Shown here in pieces: positions 16,951 to 25,900 of a stretch of 64,000 bases of DNA. The notes beneath the pieces are model-generated. The model saw only the letters and a list, made by a program, of their open reading frames with translations, had not been told where the DNA came from and searched no databases. A program made the position numbers and the translations under genes. This stretch comes from Syntrophomonas_B sp035447945 (lineage in GTDB: Bacteria > Bacillota > Syntrophomonadia > Syntrophomonadales > Syntrophomonadaceae): NCBI GenBank assembly GCA_035447945.1, contig DAOTHZ010000001.1, positions 1 through 64,000 on the forward strand, in the 5' to 3' direction. The first letter of the stretch is position 1; every line of letters begins with the position of its first letter.

Positions 16951-18261
16951 ATGAAAGACTGGCCCGAATATATACGATTTATTTTTGATAAACTGTTGGC
17001 TCACGGATACGAAGTTTTTGCCGTGGGTGGCTGTGTCCGGGATATGATAGCGGGTATCAAACCTCAGGACTATGATATGGTTTGTTCAGCCTCGCTTGAA
17101 CAGATCAGCCAAATCTTTAGCCGTACGCTGACGGTTGGTGCCAGATATGGAACCGTGATCGTGCTGATTGATCGTCACCCGGTGGAACTGAGCACATATC
17201 GGAAAGTTGAGTTAAACCAGAAGGTTACGGCTTTGGAAATGGATCTGGCTGGACGGGACTTTAGCATCAATGCCATGGCTATGGATGTAAACGGAATAAT
17301 ATATGATCCCTGGGGAGGCCAGGCTGATTTAAAAGCTGGCTTGATCAGGGCGACTGGTGATCGGGCGGAGGTGTTGTTTGCCGATGATCCGCTGCGCATG
17401 ATGCGGGCCATTCGCTTTTCGGTGACGTACGACTATCAGATTGCGGAGTCGACGTGTGCGGCCTTATTAAAACTGAATCATCTTTTGGCAGGGATTGCTT
17501 GGGAACGGATTAGGGAAGAATTGAACCGCATCCTTACCTCTGACCGGCCGGCGCAAGGAATCAGAAAATTGCAGACCGGTGGACTTATGGCTTATATTAT
17601 TCCGGAATTGGAAGTCATGGTGGGTTTTGACCAGAGGAATTTCCGCCACAACAAGGATTTATTTGAACACAGTCTGGCTGTACTGGAAGGTGTGCCTGGC
17701 CAAATTGATGTTCGTCTGGCAGCGCTTTTACATGACATTGGCAAACCGGCTTGTTTTACGATTGACGAGAATGGCGTTGGACATTTTTACAATCATCATC
17801 AGGCCGGGATGGAGATGACCCGGAGGATCCTTGAACGGCTAAAATATGACCAGCAGACTATCACCAATGTCTCCCTTTTGGTGGGTTCGCACATGACCCG
17901 TTATGCAAAGCTGAGAAACTCTTCGTTGAAACAATTAATCAAGCAAGTCGGAGAAGACAAGCTGGACAGCTTGTATACTTTGCAAAGAGCTGATATCATG
18001 GCGTCAGCTCCGCCGTTTGATTTTTCCGAATTGGACAAAATGCAGCAGGCAATCGATTTTATTCTAGATACGAACCAGCCGCTGTCGATCAAAGATTTGG
18101 CCGTCAGCGGGACGGATTTGCTGACCATCGGTTACGCTCCCGGCCCCTTTTTGGGGGAAACACTGCAAAGACTTTTGGAGTTCGTGTTGGAAGATCCAAG
18201 CCAAAATCAGCGTGAATTACTGCTGCATATGGCAAGCGTCTGGAAAGATCAACAACTATAG
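16951..18261 (+). CDS. cca: CCA-adding tRNA nucleotidyltransferase with HD domain
   Basis: Adds or repairs the 3' CCA of tRNA. 436 residues. The class II nucleotidyltransferase head shows VGGCVRDMIAG and PQDYDMV (the catalytic Asp pair), then GRDFSINAMAMD, the DDPLRMMRAIRFSV nucleotide-recognition region and a C-terminal HD domain (LLHDIGKP near 265). AAGGAG lies 9 nt before the ATG. An HD-domain poly(A) polymerase cannot be excluded by sequence alone, but Firmicutes normally have a single enzyme of this class and it is CCA-adding. Confidence 0.92.
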   Translation: MKDWPEYIRFIFDKLLAHGYEVFAVGGCVRDMIAGIKPQDYDMVCSASLEQISQIFSRTLTVGARYGTVIVLIDRHPVELSTYRKVELNQKVTALEMDLAGRDFSINAMAMDVNGIIYDPWGGQADLKAGLIRATGDRAEVLFADDPLRMMRAIRFSVTYDYQIAESTCAALLKLNHLLAGIAWERIREELNRILTSDRPAQGIRKLQTGGLMAYIIPELEVMVGFDQRNFRHNKDLFEHSLAVLEGVPGQIDVRLAALLHDIGKPACFTIDENGVGHFYNHHQAGMEMTRRILERLKYDQQTITNVSLLVGSHMTRYAKLRNSSLKQLIKQVGEDKLDSLYTLQRADIMASAPPFDFSELDKMQQAIDFILDTNQPLSIKDLAVSGTDLLTIGYAPGPFLGETLQRLLEFVLEDPSQNQRELLLHMASVWKDQQL

Positions 18262-18295
18262 TAAAAGTTTTTTCGTTGGCCTGGGCCGGGCCGGG

Positions 18296-18733
18296 TTACT
18301 CGTCGAAACCGGGAATGGTATGCAAATCGATTTTGCTCTTCATAAAATCGCCCCGGCCGAGCGCAATCAACTGGCCTTTCTCATTATACAGGCTCGATTC
18401 GCCGATAAATAAATTGCTGGAGCTGTGTTTGACTTTACCCAGGGCGGTTATGATTCCGCTCTGCACCGGTCGCAGAAACTGTGTGTTAAAAGAAACAGTA
18501 TAAACCATGGCATCAGTAACGGTTGAATTGACGGCAAAAAAAGCAGCATCATCCAACAATCTGAAATAGCCTGAGCCATGTAGTGCTCCTGCCCCGTGAT
18601 GATGGCGCGGGCTAACCCGGGTAGAGATCTCTGCCCGTCCTTCGCTGATTCGAATGGTGGTTTCGTCGTAAAGGGCGACATTATAGGGCGCACATAAATA
18701 GATATGTTCCAGTCTCCTGTAATGGTCGTTCAT
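18296..18733 (-). CDS. PaaI-type hotdog-fold acyl-CoA thioesterase
   Basis: A 145-residue single hotdog domain. HHHGAGALHGSGYFRLLDDAAFFAV is the active-site helix region of the PaaI/YbgC-like 4HBT family, and the strand FNTQFLRPVQSGIITALGKV follows. It would hydrolyse an acyl- or aryl-CoA thioester in the cytosol. Convergent with cca (34 nt gap). AAGGGAG lies 9 nt before the ATG. The substrate is unknown. In a fatty-acid-oxidising organism a housekeeping role in CoA recycling is plausible. Confidence 0.82.
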   Translation of the reverse strand: MNDHYRRLEHIYLCAPYNVALYDETTIRISEGRAEISTRVSPRHHHGAGALHGSGYFRLLDDAAFFAVNSTVTDAMVYTVSFNTQFLRPVQSGIITALGKVKHSSSNLFIGESSLYNEKGQLIALGRGDFMKSKIDLHTIPGFDE

Positions 18734-18991
18734 TTTGGTTTGCTCCCTTGCTTAAGGTGTTATTGGTATTATCTGTAGTTTACCATTTATTGCTGCACAA
18801 AATCAGGGTCAAATCTTTTTGTGAAAAATTCCTCAACGATCAGCCCGGGGCTTTATCGAAAAAACTGTTTTGGTTTTGCGGTTTTCCCGGTGAATACATG
18901 CTAAAATAAGGAATAAAAACGTAGGAAAAAATGTGCTGGAAGTATCGGTCAGCAACCCGATAAAGCCAAAAGGAGTCAGGGAGGTTATAGG

Positions 18992-19465
18992 ATGGCAGAG
19001 GATAGACAATTTGTAGTGTTCAAGTTAGTCCATGATGATCAGGTTTCAGAATATGCCGTTCCGATCTCCAACGTGCAGGAGATCATTCCCCTGCCGGAGC
19101 CGATTCGATTGCCGCAGGTCCCGGACTTTATTGAAGGAATTATCAATCTGCGTGGCACGATCATACCGATCATCGATTTAAAAAAGAGATTCGAACTGGG
19201 AAATTCAGTGGAAGTCAAGGATAAACGCAGCATTATCATTGATTTGGCCGGACAGATCGTCGGCATTATTGTTGATGAGGTCAATGAGGTGTTGCGATTG
19301 TCGGAAGACAAAATTGAAGCCCCACCGGCTGTCATCAGCGGCATTGCGTCGGAATACTTGATTGGAGTGGGGAAGCTGGCGGACAGACTGTTGATTATTC
19401 TTGACGTGGAAAAGGTTTTTAATGAATGGGAAAAAGATGTTTTAAAGAGTGCCTGCTCAGCTTGA
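18992..19465 (+). CDS. CheW-like chemotaxis coupling protein
   Basis: A 157-residue CheW domain that links receptors to the CheA kinase. Diagnostic segments are the start FVVFKLV, YAVPISNVQEIIPL, the PQVPDFIEGIINLRGTIIPIIDLKKRF core and a final LIILDVEKVF. No cheA, receptor or response regulator gene is nearby, so it is an orphan here. A strong hairpin terminator follows. The preceding 258 nt contain no gene and no clear promoter. Confidence 0.92.
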   Translation: MAEDRQFVVFKLVHDDQVSEYAVPISNVQEIIPLPEPIRLPQVPDFIEGIINLRGTIIPIIDLKKRFELGNSVEVKDKRSIIIDLAGQIVGIIVDEVNEVLRLSEDKIEAPPAVISGIASEYLIGVGKLADRLLIILDVEKVFNEWEKDVLKSACSA

Positions 19466-19478
19466 GATAAAAATCCCC

Positions 19479-19514
19479 CCCTGAAATCACCCATGGTTTC
19501 AGGGATTTCTCTTT
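19479..19514 (+). terminator. Terminator of the cheW gene
   Basis: An 8-bp perfect inverted repeat, CCCTGAAA / TTTCAGGG, with a 10-nt loop, then ATTTCTCTTT. Confidence 0.82.
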
Positions 19515-19532
19515 CATGAACGAGGTGATGTT

Positions 19533-19901
19533 TTGCGAATCGGAATTGATATCGTTGATATTGACAGGGTGGAAGCAGCGGTGAAGAGAACGCCGCGTTT
19601 CCTCAGCCGGGTATTTACAGTTGGTGAATTGGATTATTGCCTGGCCAAACGGAATCCCTACCCATCACTAGCGGTTCGGTTTGCGGCCAAAGAAGCTTTC
19701 CGTAAAATAGATCAGTACTTTTGCCAGGGAATACGTTTTCAGGATGTGGAAGTCGCTGTTCGGGAAGGTGGACGGCCCGAACTGGTTTTGCATGCCCAGG
19801 CGCTGGCCCGCACAAAAGAAATCGGGATTGACCGCTGGGAAATGTCGCTGGCGCATTCACGCAATCAGGCAATCGCAGCCATTATTGCTTACGGGGAGTG
19901 A
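19533..19901 (+). CDS. acpS: Holo-[acyl-carrier-protein] synthase
   Basis: Transfers 4'-phosphopantetheine from CoA to acyl carrier protein. At 122 residues it is the normal AcpS length. The family hallmarks are GIDIVDIDR at the N-terminus (Mg-binding Asp) and RFAAKEAFRK (Mg-binding Glu). It starts with TTG, with GAGGTGA just upstream. First gene of an acpS-nnrD-CBS-alr-endoAI-endoA run that parallels acpS-ydcC-alr-ndoAI-ndoA in B. subtilis. Confidence 0.93.
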   Translation: MRIGIDIVDIDRVEAAVKRTPRFLSRVFTVGELDYCLAKRNPYPSLAVRFAAKEAFRKIDQYFCQGIRFQDVEVAVREGGRPELVLHAQALARTKEIGIDRWEMSLAHSRNQAIAAIIAYGE

Positions 19902-19905
19902 GTAT

Positions 19906-21459
19906 ATGAAATTAATAACAGCGGATGAAATGAAAGCGATTGATCGTCGGGCCAGTAAGGATTATCTGATTCCCAGCATTGTTTTAATGGAAAATGCAGG
20001 GATGCGTACCACGGAAAAAATTGTGGAACTGCTGGACGGTGTGCAAGAGCGGTGTATTATCATTTTGGTGGGTCGCGGCAACAACGGCGGTGATGGTCTG
20101 GTCATCGCCCGCCATTTGCTCAATGCTGGTGCCCAGGTGGATGTATTTATGTGTGCTGAAGCCGATCAGTTGAGTGGGGATGCCGCCATCAATTATGCTA
20201 TTTTGGACCGGATGAAGGGCAGGATTCATCCTTTGCGCCAAGAAGCAGACCGGGAACGCTTCATCATGGCTTTGCTGCAGGCTGACATGGTCGTCGATGC
20301 GTTGTACGGTATCGGTTTTAGAGGCAGTTTGAGCGAGTTTGAAGCAGAAATTGCCAGACTGGTCAATCAAAGTCAAAGCATGGTTCTGGCAGTTGATATT
20401 CCCTCCGGTCTGGAAGCCGATACCGGGCAGGTGAACGGGATCGCCTTTAAGGCTGACTACACGGTGACGTTTGCCTTGCCCAAACGAGGGATGATCCTGG
20501 GCAGAGATCGGCAACATGTAGGGCAGCTAACGGTGGCCGATATATCCATCCCGGGTGCCTTGCTCAAGGACGAAGCACTGCAACTGCAGATTATTACAAA
20601 AGAGATGGTCAGCCCATATTTCAAGCCCCGAAATTCCAATACCCACAAAGGCAGTTACGGCCATACGCTGGTCATTGGTGGTTCCATGGGAATGAGCGGA
20701 GCAGTCGTCATGACTGCCTGGGCAGCACTGCGCTGCGGTGCAGGTTTGGCAACCTTGGCCTTGCCGGACAAAATTGTAAGTGCCGCCGGGCTGGTACCTG
20801 AAATTATGAGCAGGGGATTGCCTTCCACGTCGCAAGGAGCCATTGCCGCGGAGGCTTGTCCTATCCTTGAGAATCTCTTGGGGACTGTTTCGGTATGTGC
20901 GCTGGGACCGGGAATGTCCCGTTATGGAGAGGGACATGCGGTTGTAAAGACAGTGTTGGAAAAAGCCGGTATTCCAGTGCTAATCGATGCGGATGGTCTA
21001 AATGCCCTGCAAGGAGACACGGAGATTTTAAGAGATCGACAGGTACCCATCGTCATTACTCCGCATCCAGGTGAAATGGCGCGTTTGACCGGGAGATCGG
21101 TAGAAGAAATTCAGAACCAACGGATCGATATTAGCCGGGATTATGCAAGCGAATGGGGAGTTACGATTGTTCTCAAGGGACATCATACTATTGTGGCACA
21201 TCCCTCCGGACAGGTTTTTATAAATGTGAACGGGAATCCTGGCATGGCAACTGCCGGCAGCGGAGATGTCTTAAGCGGGATCATTGCCGGCCTCATGGCC
21301 CAGGGAATGAAACCGACTGAAGCCGCTGTAGCCGGTGTTTACTTGCACGGCTGGGCAGGTGATGAAGCCGCCCGGCATCAGGGACAAAGATCTTTAACGG
21401 CCACTGATCTGATTCACCGGATGAGTGATGTGATCAATTCCTTGGAAAACAACGGATAG
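19906..21459 (+). CDS. nnrD: Bifunctional NAD(P)H-hydrate epimerase / ADP-dependent dehydratase
   Basis: Repairs damaged NAD(P)H hydrates. 517 residues. The N-terminal YjeF_N epimerase domain (about 1-215) has LMENAG and GRGNNGGDGLVIARHL. The C-terminal carbohydrate-kinase-like domain (about 235-505) has KGSYGHTLVIGGS, the DADGLNAL and TPHPGEMARL segments and the NGNPGMATAGSGDVLSGI motif of the dehydratase. The chosen ATG has GGGGAG 8 nt upstream and lies 4 nt after the acpS stop. The frame remains open upstream inside acpS, but that is a shadow. Confidence 0.93.
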   Translation: MKLITADEMKAIDRRASKDYLIPSIVLMENAGMRTTEKIVELLDGVQERCIIILVGRGNNGGDGLVIARHLLNAGAQVDVFMCAEADQLSGDAAINYAILDRMKGRIHPLRQEADRERFIMALLQADMVVDALYGIGFRGSLSEFEAEIARLVNQSQSMVLAVDIPSGLEADTGQVNGIAFKADYTVTFALPKRGMILGRDRQHVGQLTVADISIPGALLKDEALQLQIITKEMVSPYFKPRNSNTHKGSYGHTLVIGGSMGMSGAVVMTAWAALRCGAGLATLALPDKIVSAAGLVPEIMSRGLPSTSQGAIAAEACPILENLLGTVSVCALGPGMSRYGEGHAVVKTVLEKAGIPVLIDADGLNALQGDTEILRDRQVPIVITPHPGEMARLTGRSVEEIQNQRIDISRDYASEWGVTIVLKGHHTIVAHPSGQVFINVNGNPGMATAGSGDVLSGIIAGLMAQGMKPTEAAVAGVYLHGWAGDEAARHQGQRSLTATDLIHRMSDVINSLENNG

Positions 21460-21501
21460 AGCATACAGTGTTTGCAATATGAATAATGGGAGGTAGGATA
21501 A

Positions 21502-21951
21502 ATGCTGGCCAAAGACATTATGACCAGAGATGTGATTACCGTCAGAGCAGAAGAAGAGGTGGAAAAAGTCGCCCAGCTTTTGTTGGACAACAAGATCAGC
21601 GGGGTGCCGGTGGTTGATGAAAATTACCACCTGGTGGGGATGGTTACGGAAAAAGACCTGATGGTCAAAGCCACGGAACTAAGAGTACCTTTTTATATAA
21701 CATTATTTGACAGTATTATTTTTCTGGAAAACCCCATACGTTTTAAAAACGATCTCAAAAAATACACTGCCTCACAAGTAAAGGATGCCATGACCAAGAA
21801 GGTATACTGGGTTGAGGAAGATACCCCGGTTGCCGAGGTGGCGGCATTGATGCAAAAAGAAAACATCAATCGAGTGCCGGTTCTGAGACATAAAAAAGTG
21901 ATGGGAATCATAACCCGTAATGATTTACTAAAAACCTTGGTGAAAAAGTAA
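21502..21951 (+). CDS. Tandem CBS-domain protein
   Basis: A 149-residue protein made of two CBS motifs: MTRDVITVRAEEEVEKVAQLL and MTKKVYWVEEDTPVAEVAALM, each followed by G(V/I)-x-V-x-(D)-x(3)-GM/GI-T. Such stand-alone CBS pairs usually bind adenosine nucleotides and regulate an unknown partner. Its TAA shares an A with the alr ATG, so the two are translationally coupled. Between the domains is an insert of about 25 residues (FYITLFDSIIFLENP) also seen in other Firmicute CBS proteins. No catalytic domain. Confidence 0.9.
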   Translation: MLAKDIMTRDVITVRAEEEVEKVAQLLLDNKISGVPVVDENYHLVGMVTEKDLMVKATELRVPFYITLFDSIIFLENPIRFKNDLKKYTASQVKDAMTKKVYWVEEDTPVAEVAALMQKENINRVPVLRHKKVMGIITRNDLLKTLVKK

Positions 21952-23081
21952 TGGATAATCGCAGCACAAGCTGGGCAGAAATAGATTTAGGAGCGCTCAG
22001 AAGAAATATTTCCGCCATTAGGGCGTTGTTGCAACCGGATACGAGGTTGATGGCAGTGGTTAAAGCCAATGCCTACGGGCACGGAGTGCTGCAAGTGGCT
22101 CGGGTCTGTATGGAGAACGGTGCGGATTATCTCGCAGTTGCAAACGTACAGGAAGCCATGGAACTTCGTCAGGCCAATATCCATGCGCCGATTTTGGTGT
22201 TGGGCATGGTACCCGAAGAACAGGCTGCCTTGATGAGCCGCCACGATATCGAGGCGGCGGTTGCTGATCTGGAAAGTGCCCAAGGCTATTCGCGCCAGGC
22301 CAGTACCGTTCCTCCGCTTCGATTGCATGTCAAACTGGATACCGGCATGGGTAGAATTGGATTTCAAACCGATGAAAAAACAGTCGGTGAAATTAAAACC
22401 ATCCAGCAACTGCCTAATGTAACCTTGCAGGGTGTTTTTAGCCATTTTGCTGCAGCTGATGCCGCCGACAAGGAGTACAGCCGTCGGCAAACAAGCGACT
22501 TTGAGGCTTTTATCGAGTGCTTGCAAGCCAACAACATTCATATCCCTGTCAAACATTTGGCCAACAGTGCAGCGATTATTGATTTGCCTGAAACCCAATA
22601 CAATATGGTGCGCAGCGGGATTATTATGTACGGACTTTATCCTTCTGACCAGGTCAAGCGAGAAAAACTTCCCCTGGAACCCGTGATGCGCTTAAAGACC
22701 CGGATTGCTTTCCTAAAAACCCTGTCGCCCGGCAGATCGGTATCCTATTGCCGAACCTTTGTTGCTCCCCAGGATACACTGGTGGCGACGGTACCCATCG
22801 GTTATGCAGACGGATACAGCCGGCTTTTGTCCAATCGGGCCTGGGCGGTGGTACGGGGGCAAAAAGTACCTTTGATCGGCAATGTTTGCATGGATCAATG
22901 CATGTTTGATGTGACCGGCGTCGAGGGTGTGGAAAAAGGCGATGAAATGATTCTTTTTGGCCGCCCGGAAGATGGCGTTACCGCTGATGATCTGGCTCAC
23001 ATCACCGGCACGATCAATTACGAGATTGTCTGTACGCTAGGGCAGCGTATCCCCCGTGTCTATGTGGGCCAGGGAGGATAA
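21951..23081 (+). CDS. alr: Alanine racemase
   Basis: Interconverts L- and D-alanine for peptidoglycan. 376 residues. PLP Lys38 is in VVKANAYGHG, the (beta/alpha)8 barrel carries VKLDTGMGRIGF and MVRSGIIMYGLYPS, and the second catalytic base Tyr lies in SVSYCRTF (usually SYGRTF). VPIGYADGYSR and NVCMDQCMFDV complete the C-terminal domain. Starts at the overlapping TAATG with the CBS gene, with no strong ribosome site of its own, which supports coupling. Confidence 0.95.
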   Translation: MDNRSTSWAEIDLGALRRNISAIRALLQPDTRLMAVVKANAYGHGVLQVARVCMENGADYLAVANVQEAMELRQANIHAPILVLGMVPEEQAALMSRHDIEAAVADLESAQGYSRQASTVPPLRLHVKLDTGMGRIGFQTDEKTVGEIKTIQQLPNVTLQGVFSHFAAADAADKEYSRRQTSDFEAFIECLQANNIHIPVKHLANSAAIIDLPETQYNMVRSGIIMYGLYPSDQVKREKLPLEPVMRLKTRIAFLKTLSPGRSVSYCRTFVAPQDTLVATVPIGYADGYSRLLSNRAWAVVRGQKVPLIGNVCMDQCMFDVTGVEGVEKGDEMILFGRPEDGVTADDLAHITGTINYEIVCTLGQRIPRVYVGQGG

Positions 23082-23094
23082 ACAATTATTGGAT

Positions 23095-23123
23095 TTGCGG
23101 GAAAAAGTGCATGTCTATATAAT
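23095..23123 (+). promoter_or_regulatory. Promoter of the EndoAI/EndoA pair
   Basis: TTGCGG (23095-23100), a 17-nt spacer, then perfect TATAAT (23118-23123). The transcription start would fall near 23130, which rules out an upstream ATG at 23130 for the antitoxin. Confidence 0.75.
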
Positions 23124-23165
23124 AAACGTATGCAATATGACATTTACTATATGGGGGTGTACTTC

Positions 23166-23393
23166 TTGCCAGACTCCAAAAGAATCTCTATCACCATACC
23201 TGTAGACCTCCTTGGAGAACTCGATACTTTATGCCACCTTGAGCATAAAAATCGCAGTGAAATCGTCAGGCAAGCAATCGTTGACTACTTGGAGGAACGC
23301 AGAAAGAATGCAATGATCGAACAAATGAAGAAGGGGTATCTGGAGATGGCAGCAATTAACCTTGGCATTGCCGGTGAAGACAAACAAAACTGA
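23166..23393 (+). CDS. ndoAI: Ribbon-helix-helix antitoxin EndoAI (MazE-like)
   Basis: A 75-residue CopG/RHH DNA-binding protein: KRISITIPVDLLGELDTLCH is the beta-strand and helix A, and NRSEIVRQAIVDYLEERRK is helix B. It neutralises the EndoA RNase and represses its own promoter in related systems. TTG start 6 nt after GGGGGTG. A frame from 23130 exists but begins at the predicted transcription start. The C-terminal half (MIEQMKKGYLEMAAIN) is the toxin-binding tail. Confidence 0.88.
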   Translation: MPDSKRISITIPVDLLGELDTLCHLEHKNRSEIVRQAIVDYLEERRKNAMIEQMKKGYLEMAAINLGIAGEDKQN

Positions 23394-23436
23394 AAATGCA
23401 GGGTTTAAAGCAAAAAGTGCTGGAGTGATTAACATT

Positions 23437-23793
23437 ATGATTAAAAGAGGTGAAATCTACTTTGCCCAGCTAAACCCGGTAATCGGGTCTGAGCAGGGTG
23501 GATTAAGACCGGTGCTGGTGGTCCAAAATGATATTGGCAATCAGTATAGCCCTACGACAATCGTGCTGGCCATTACCTCGCAGATAAACAAAGCCAAGCT
23601 GCCCACCCATGTCGAATTAAAAGCGGAAACCTATGGTCTGGAAAGAGATTCCGTGGTGCTCACCGAGCAAATCAGGACCATTGACAAAAAACGCCTGAAA
23701 CAGCGGGTGGCCGTGTTGAATGATGAGACCATGGAGAAAGTTGACCAGGCGCTGGGCATCAGTATTGAATTAGCCAATCGAATTAATACATAA
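23437..23793 (+). CDS. ndoA: mRNA interferase EndoA (MazF/PemK toxin)
   Basis: A 118-residue MazF-family endoribonuclease very close to B. subtilis EndoA: MIKRGEIYFAQLNPVIGSEQGG, RPVLVVQND, YSPTTIVLAITSQ, LKAETYGLERDSVVLTEQIRTIDKKRL. The family cuts mRNA at short U-rich sites. The ATG at 23437 is chosen by family length. The open frame starts earlier, inside the antitoxin gene. GGAG lies 11 nt upstream, an average site. Followed by a hairpin terminator. Confidence 0.94.
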   Translation: MIKRGEIYFAQLNPVIGSEQGGLRPVLVVQNDIGNQYSPTTIVLAITSQINKAKLPTHVELKAETYGLERDSVVLTEQIRTIDKKRLKQRVAVLNDETMEKVDQALGISIELANRINT

Positions 23794-23818
23794 AGCAGCA
23801 AATACTGCAAGTGATTCC

Positions 23819-23846
23819 AAGCAGGTTCTTCTAGGACCTGCTTTGC
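23819..23846 (+). terminator. Terminator of the toxin-antitoxin operon
   Basis: An 8-bp perfect inverted repeat, AAGCAGGT / ACCTGCTT, with a 9-nt loop and a short interrupted T run. Confidence 0.65.
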
Positions 23847-23948
23847 TTATGCAAGCACGTAAGGACTTGGAGACGAATATGATAGACAAAATGGCCAAAC
23901 CTGACTTTGGACTGAAAAAAGCTGTGCATCAATCAGGGGGAATGAATT

Positions 23949-24638
23949 TTGCGTCCAGTGATTGGAATCACTTGTAATTATGTGCAGACTGCCAATTTGT
24001 TAAGTTTGCGTGATGCTTATGCGGAATCCATTTATATGGCCGGAGGGCTGCCGCTGATTCTGCCGGTAGCCAGTCAACAAGATCTGTGCCGGCAGTATTT
24101 TGATCTATGCGACGGGTTTTTGTTTTCAGGCGGGGGAGATGCCGATCCGTATTGGTTTGGACAGACTGCCGACAGAGATTTGGGAGAAGTAAGTCCCCTG
24201 CGGGATGCTTTTGAAATACAATTGGCTCGTATGGCGCTAGCTACCGGCAAACCAGCGTTGGGAATCTGCCGGGGGTGTCAGATCCTAAGTATTGCTGACG
24301 GGGGCACGATCTTACAAGATATAAAAAGCAAGCAACTGCACGATCAAAAAGCTCCCCGGGACTATCCAATTCATGATATATTGATCGAGAGCGGCAGTTT
24401 GTTGGCAAGTATCGTACAGTCTGACTGCATCCGGGTCAACAGTTTCCATCACCAGGCCATCGACAAGGCAGGGGATAACCTGATCATAAGCGCCTGGGCC
24501 CGGGACGGTATTGCTGAAGCGGTGGAAGGACGAAACGGATTCTTTTACCTGGGGGTGCAATGGCATCCGGAATGCCTGCAGGATATCTGTTCGCAGCGTT
24601 TGTTTGCGGCTTTGACAGAGCAATCCAAATACTTTTAA
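23949..24638 (+). CDS. Class I glutamine amidotransferase-like hydrolase (peptidase C26, PuuD-like)
   Basis: A 229-residue cytosolic hydrolase of the gamma-glutamyl-GABA hydrolase group. It has FSGGGDADPYWFG, the nucleophile elbow ALGICRGCQIL with the active Cys, and QWHPE with the catalytic His and Glu. The family cleaves gamma-glutamyl amides. The substrate is not known here and no putrescine pathway genes are adjacent. TTG start with GGGGGA 7 nt upstream; an overlapping ATG at 23942 is out of frame. The amidohydrolase gene follows and may be co-transcribed. Confidence 0.86.
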   Translation: MRPVIGITCNYVQTANLLSLRDAYAESIYMAGGLPLILPVASQQDLCRQYFDLCDGFLFSGGGDADPYWFGQTADRDLGEVSPLRDAFEIQLARMALATGKPALGICRGCQILSIADGGTILQDIKSKQLHDQKAPRDYPIHDILIESGSLLASIVQSDCIRVNSFHHQAIDKAGDNLIISAWARDGIAEAVEGRNGFFYLGVQWHPECLQDICSQRLFAALTEQSKYF

Positions 24639-24711
24639 ACTGAGGATAATGGAAGACAGTCATTCGAACCGCGGCTGTCAATTGATCATAGAATGTAGAA
24701 CAGGGGAGGCA

Positions 24712-25866
24712 ATGAACAAGATGTATGCGATTCGAGGCGGAAAAATTTTAACCATGGCTCAACCAGGGACTGTCGATGATGCCATGATTCTGATCGAGGG
24801 CGAGCGGATCAGACAGATTAATTACAACCTGCAGCCGCCGGATGGTTATAAAGTGATTGAGGCACAGGGCAAGTATATTTGTCCGGGCTTCATCGATTCA
24901 CATACCCATCTGGGTTTGGAAGAAGAGATTTATCGCATCGAAGGCGATGATGTCAATGAAATGACCCATCCGGTGACCCCTCAGTTGCAGGCAGTTGACG
25001 GGATCAACTACTTTGATCTGGGTTTTGAGGATGCGCTGCGCGGCGGCATCACCAGGGCTATGGTCATGCCGGGCAGTGCCAATATACTGGGAGGGCAGGC
25101 CGCTTTCCTGAAAACACTGGCTTCCAGACCTGCAGAAATGATTTACAAGAACCCTTGGGGATTGAAAGCGGCGCTGGGTGAGAATCCCAAGCGAGTCTAT
25201 GGGGCTGACAAGAAATCTCCGCAAACCCGCATGGCCAGCGCCAGTCTGTTGCGAGAGGCTTTTTTCAAAGCCGCCCGGGTGATTGACAAGTTGGATCTTG
25301 AGGGAGGCGAAGCTTATGCCCAAGAGCCTATCTTCAAGGTGCTGCGTCGGGAGATGCCGCTGCTGCTGCATGTTCACCGGGCGGATGACATTCTCACAGC
25401 ACTGCGGATCATGGACGAATTTCACTTTGATCTTCTCATTCAACATGGGACAGAAGCCCATTTGGTGGCAGACGAACTGTGCGAGCGCAAGGTAGGTGTT
25501 TTTCTCGGTCCGCTCCTGGTCAATCGGGCCAAGGTTGAAATGAAGTCAGTTGCTTTTAAAAATGCCCGCCTGCTGGCAGAAAGAGGCGTAAAATTTTCAT
25601 TGATCACAGATCACCCGGTGGTTCCGATCGAACATCTCAGGGTGTGTGCCGCCTTGGCCGTACGGGAAGGATTGAGTGAAGACACAGCGCTGCAAGCCCT
25701 CACGGTTGAGCCTGCTTCTTTCTTGGGGGTGGAGGAGGAACTGGGCAGTATAAAAGTTGGGAAAAGAGCTGATCTGGTTATCTTCAACGGACATCCGCTT
25801 GATTTCCGCTCGGTTGTGGAGGAAGTTTTCGTAGATGGTCTGCTTTGGAGGAATCGTATTGAATAG
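24712..25866 (+). CDS. Metal-dependent amidohydrolase (imidazolonepropionase-like)
   Basis: A 384-residue amidohydrolase-superfamily enzyme. GFIDSHTHLGLEEE holds the HxH metal pair, followed by GDDVNEMTHPVTPQLQAVDGIN, the family signature PGSANILGGQ, HVHRADDILTALRI, IQHGTEAH and ITDHPVVP (metal Asp). The C-terminal GSIKVGKRADLVIFNGHPLD returns to the composite beta-sandwich. The best family is the HutI/dipeptidase-like group of uncharacterised clostridial amidohydrolases; the substrate is unknown. Two ATGs are possible: 24712 (2 nt after GGAGG) or 24721 (11 nt after). The ATG-less frame to 24649 is not needed. Confidence 0.86.
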   Translation: MNKMYAIRGGKILTMAQPGTVDDAMILIEGERIRQINYNLQPPDGYKVIEAQGKYICPGFIDSHTHLGLEEEIYRIEGDDVNEMTHPVTPQLQAVDGINYFDLGFEDALRGGITRAMVMPGSANILGGQAAFLKTLASRPAEMIYKNPWGLKAALGENPKRVYGADKKSPQTRMASASLLREAFFKAARVIDKLDLEGGEAYAQEPIFKVLRREMPLLLHVHRADDILTALRIMDEFHFDLLIQHGTEAHLVADELCERKVGVFLGPLLVNRAKVEMKSVAFKNARLLAERGVKFSLITDHPVVPIEHLRVCAALAVREGLSEDTALQALTVEPASFLGVEEELGSIKVGKRADLVIFNGHPLDFRSVVEEVFVDGLLWRNRIE

Positions 25867-25900
25867 AGGAGATTTATTTACTGTATACATGGAGGGGGCT

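Noticed and set aside
19744..19905. N-terminal extension of the NAD(P)HX repair protein
   Set aside because: It lies inside acpS in another frame; the ATG at 19906 has its own ribosome site and gives the family N-terminus.
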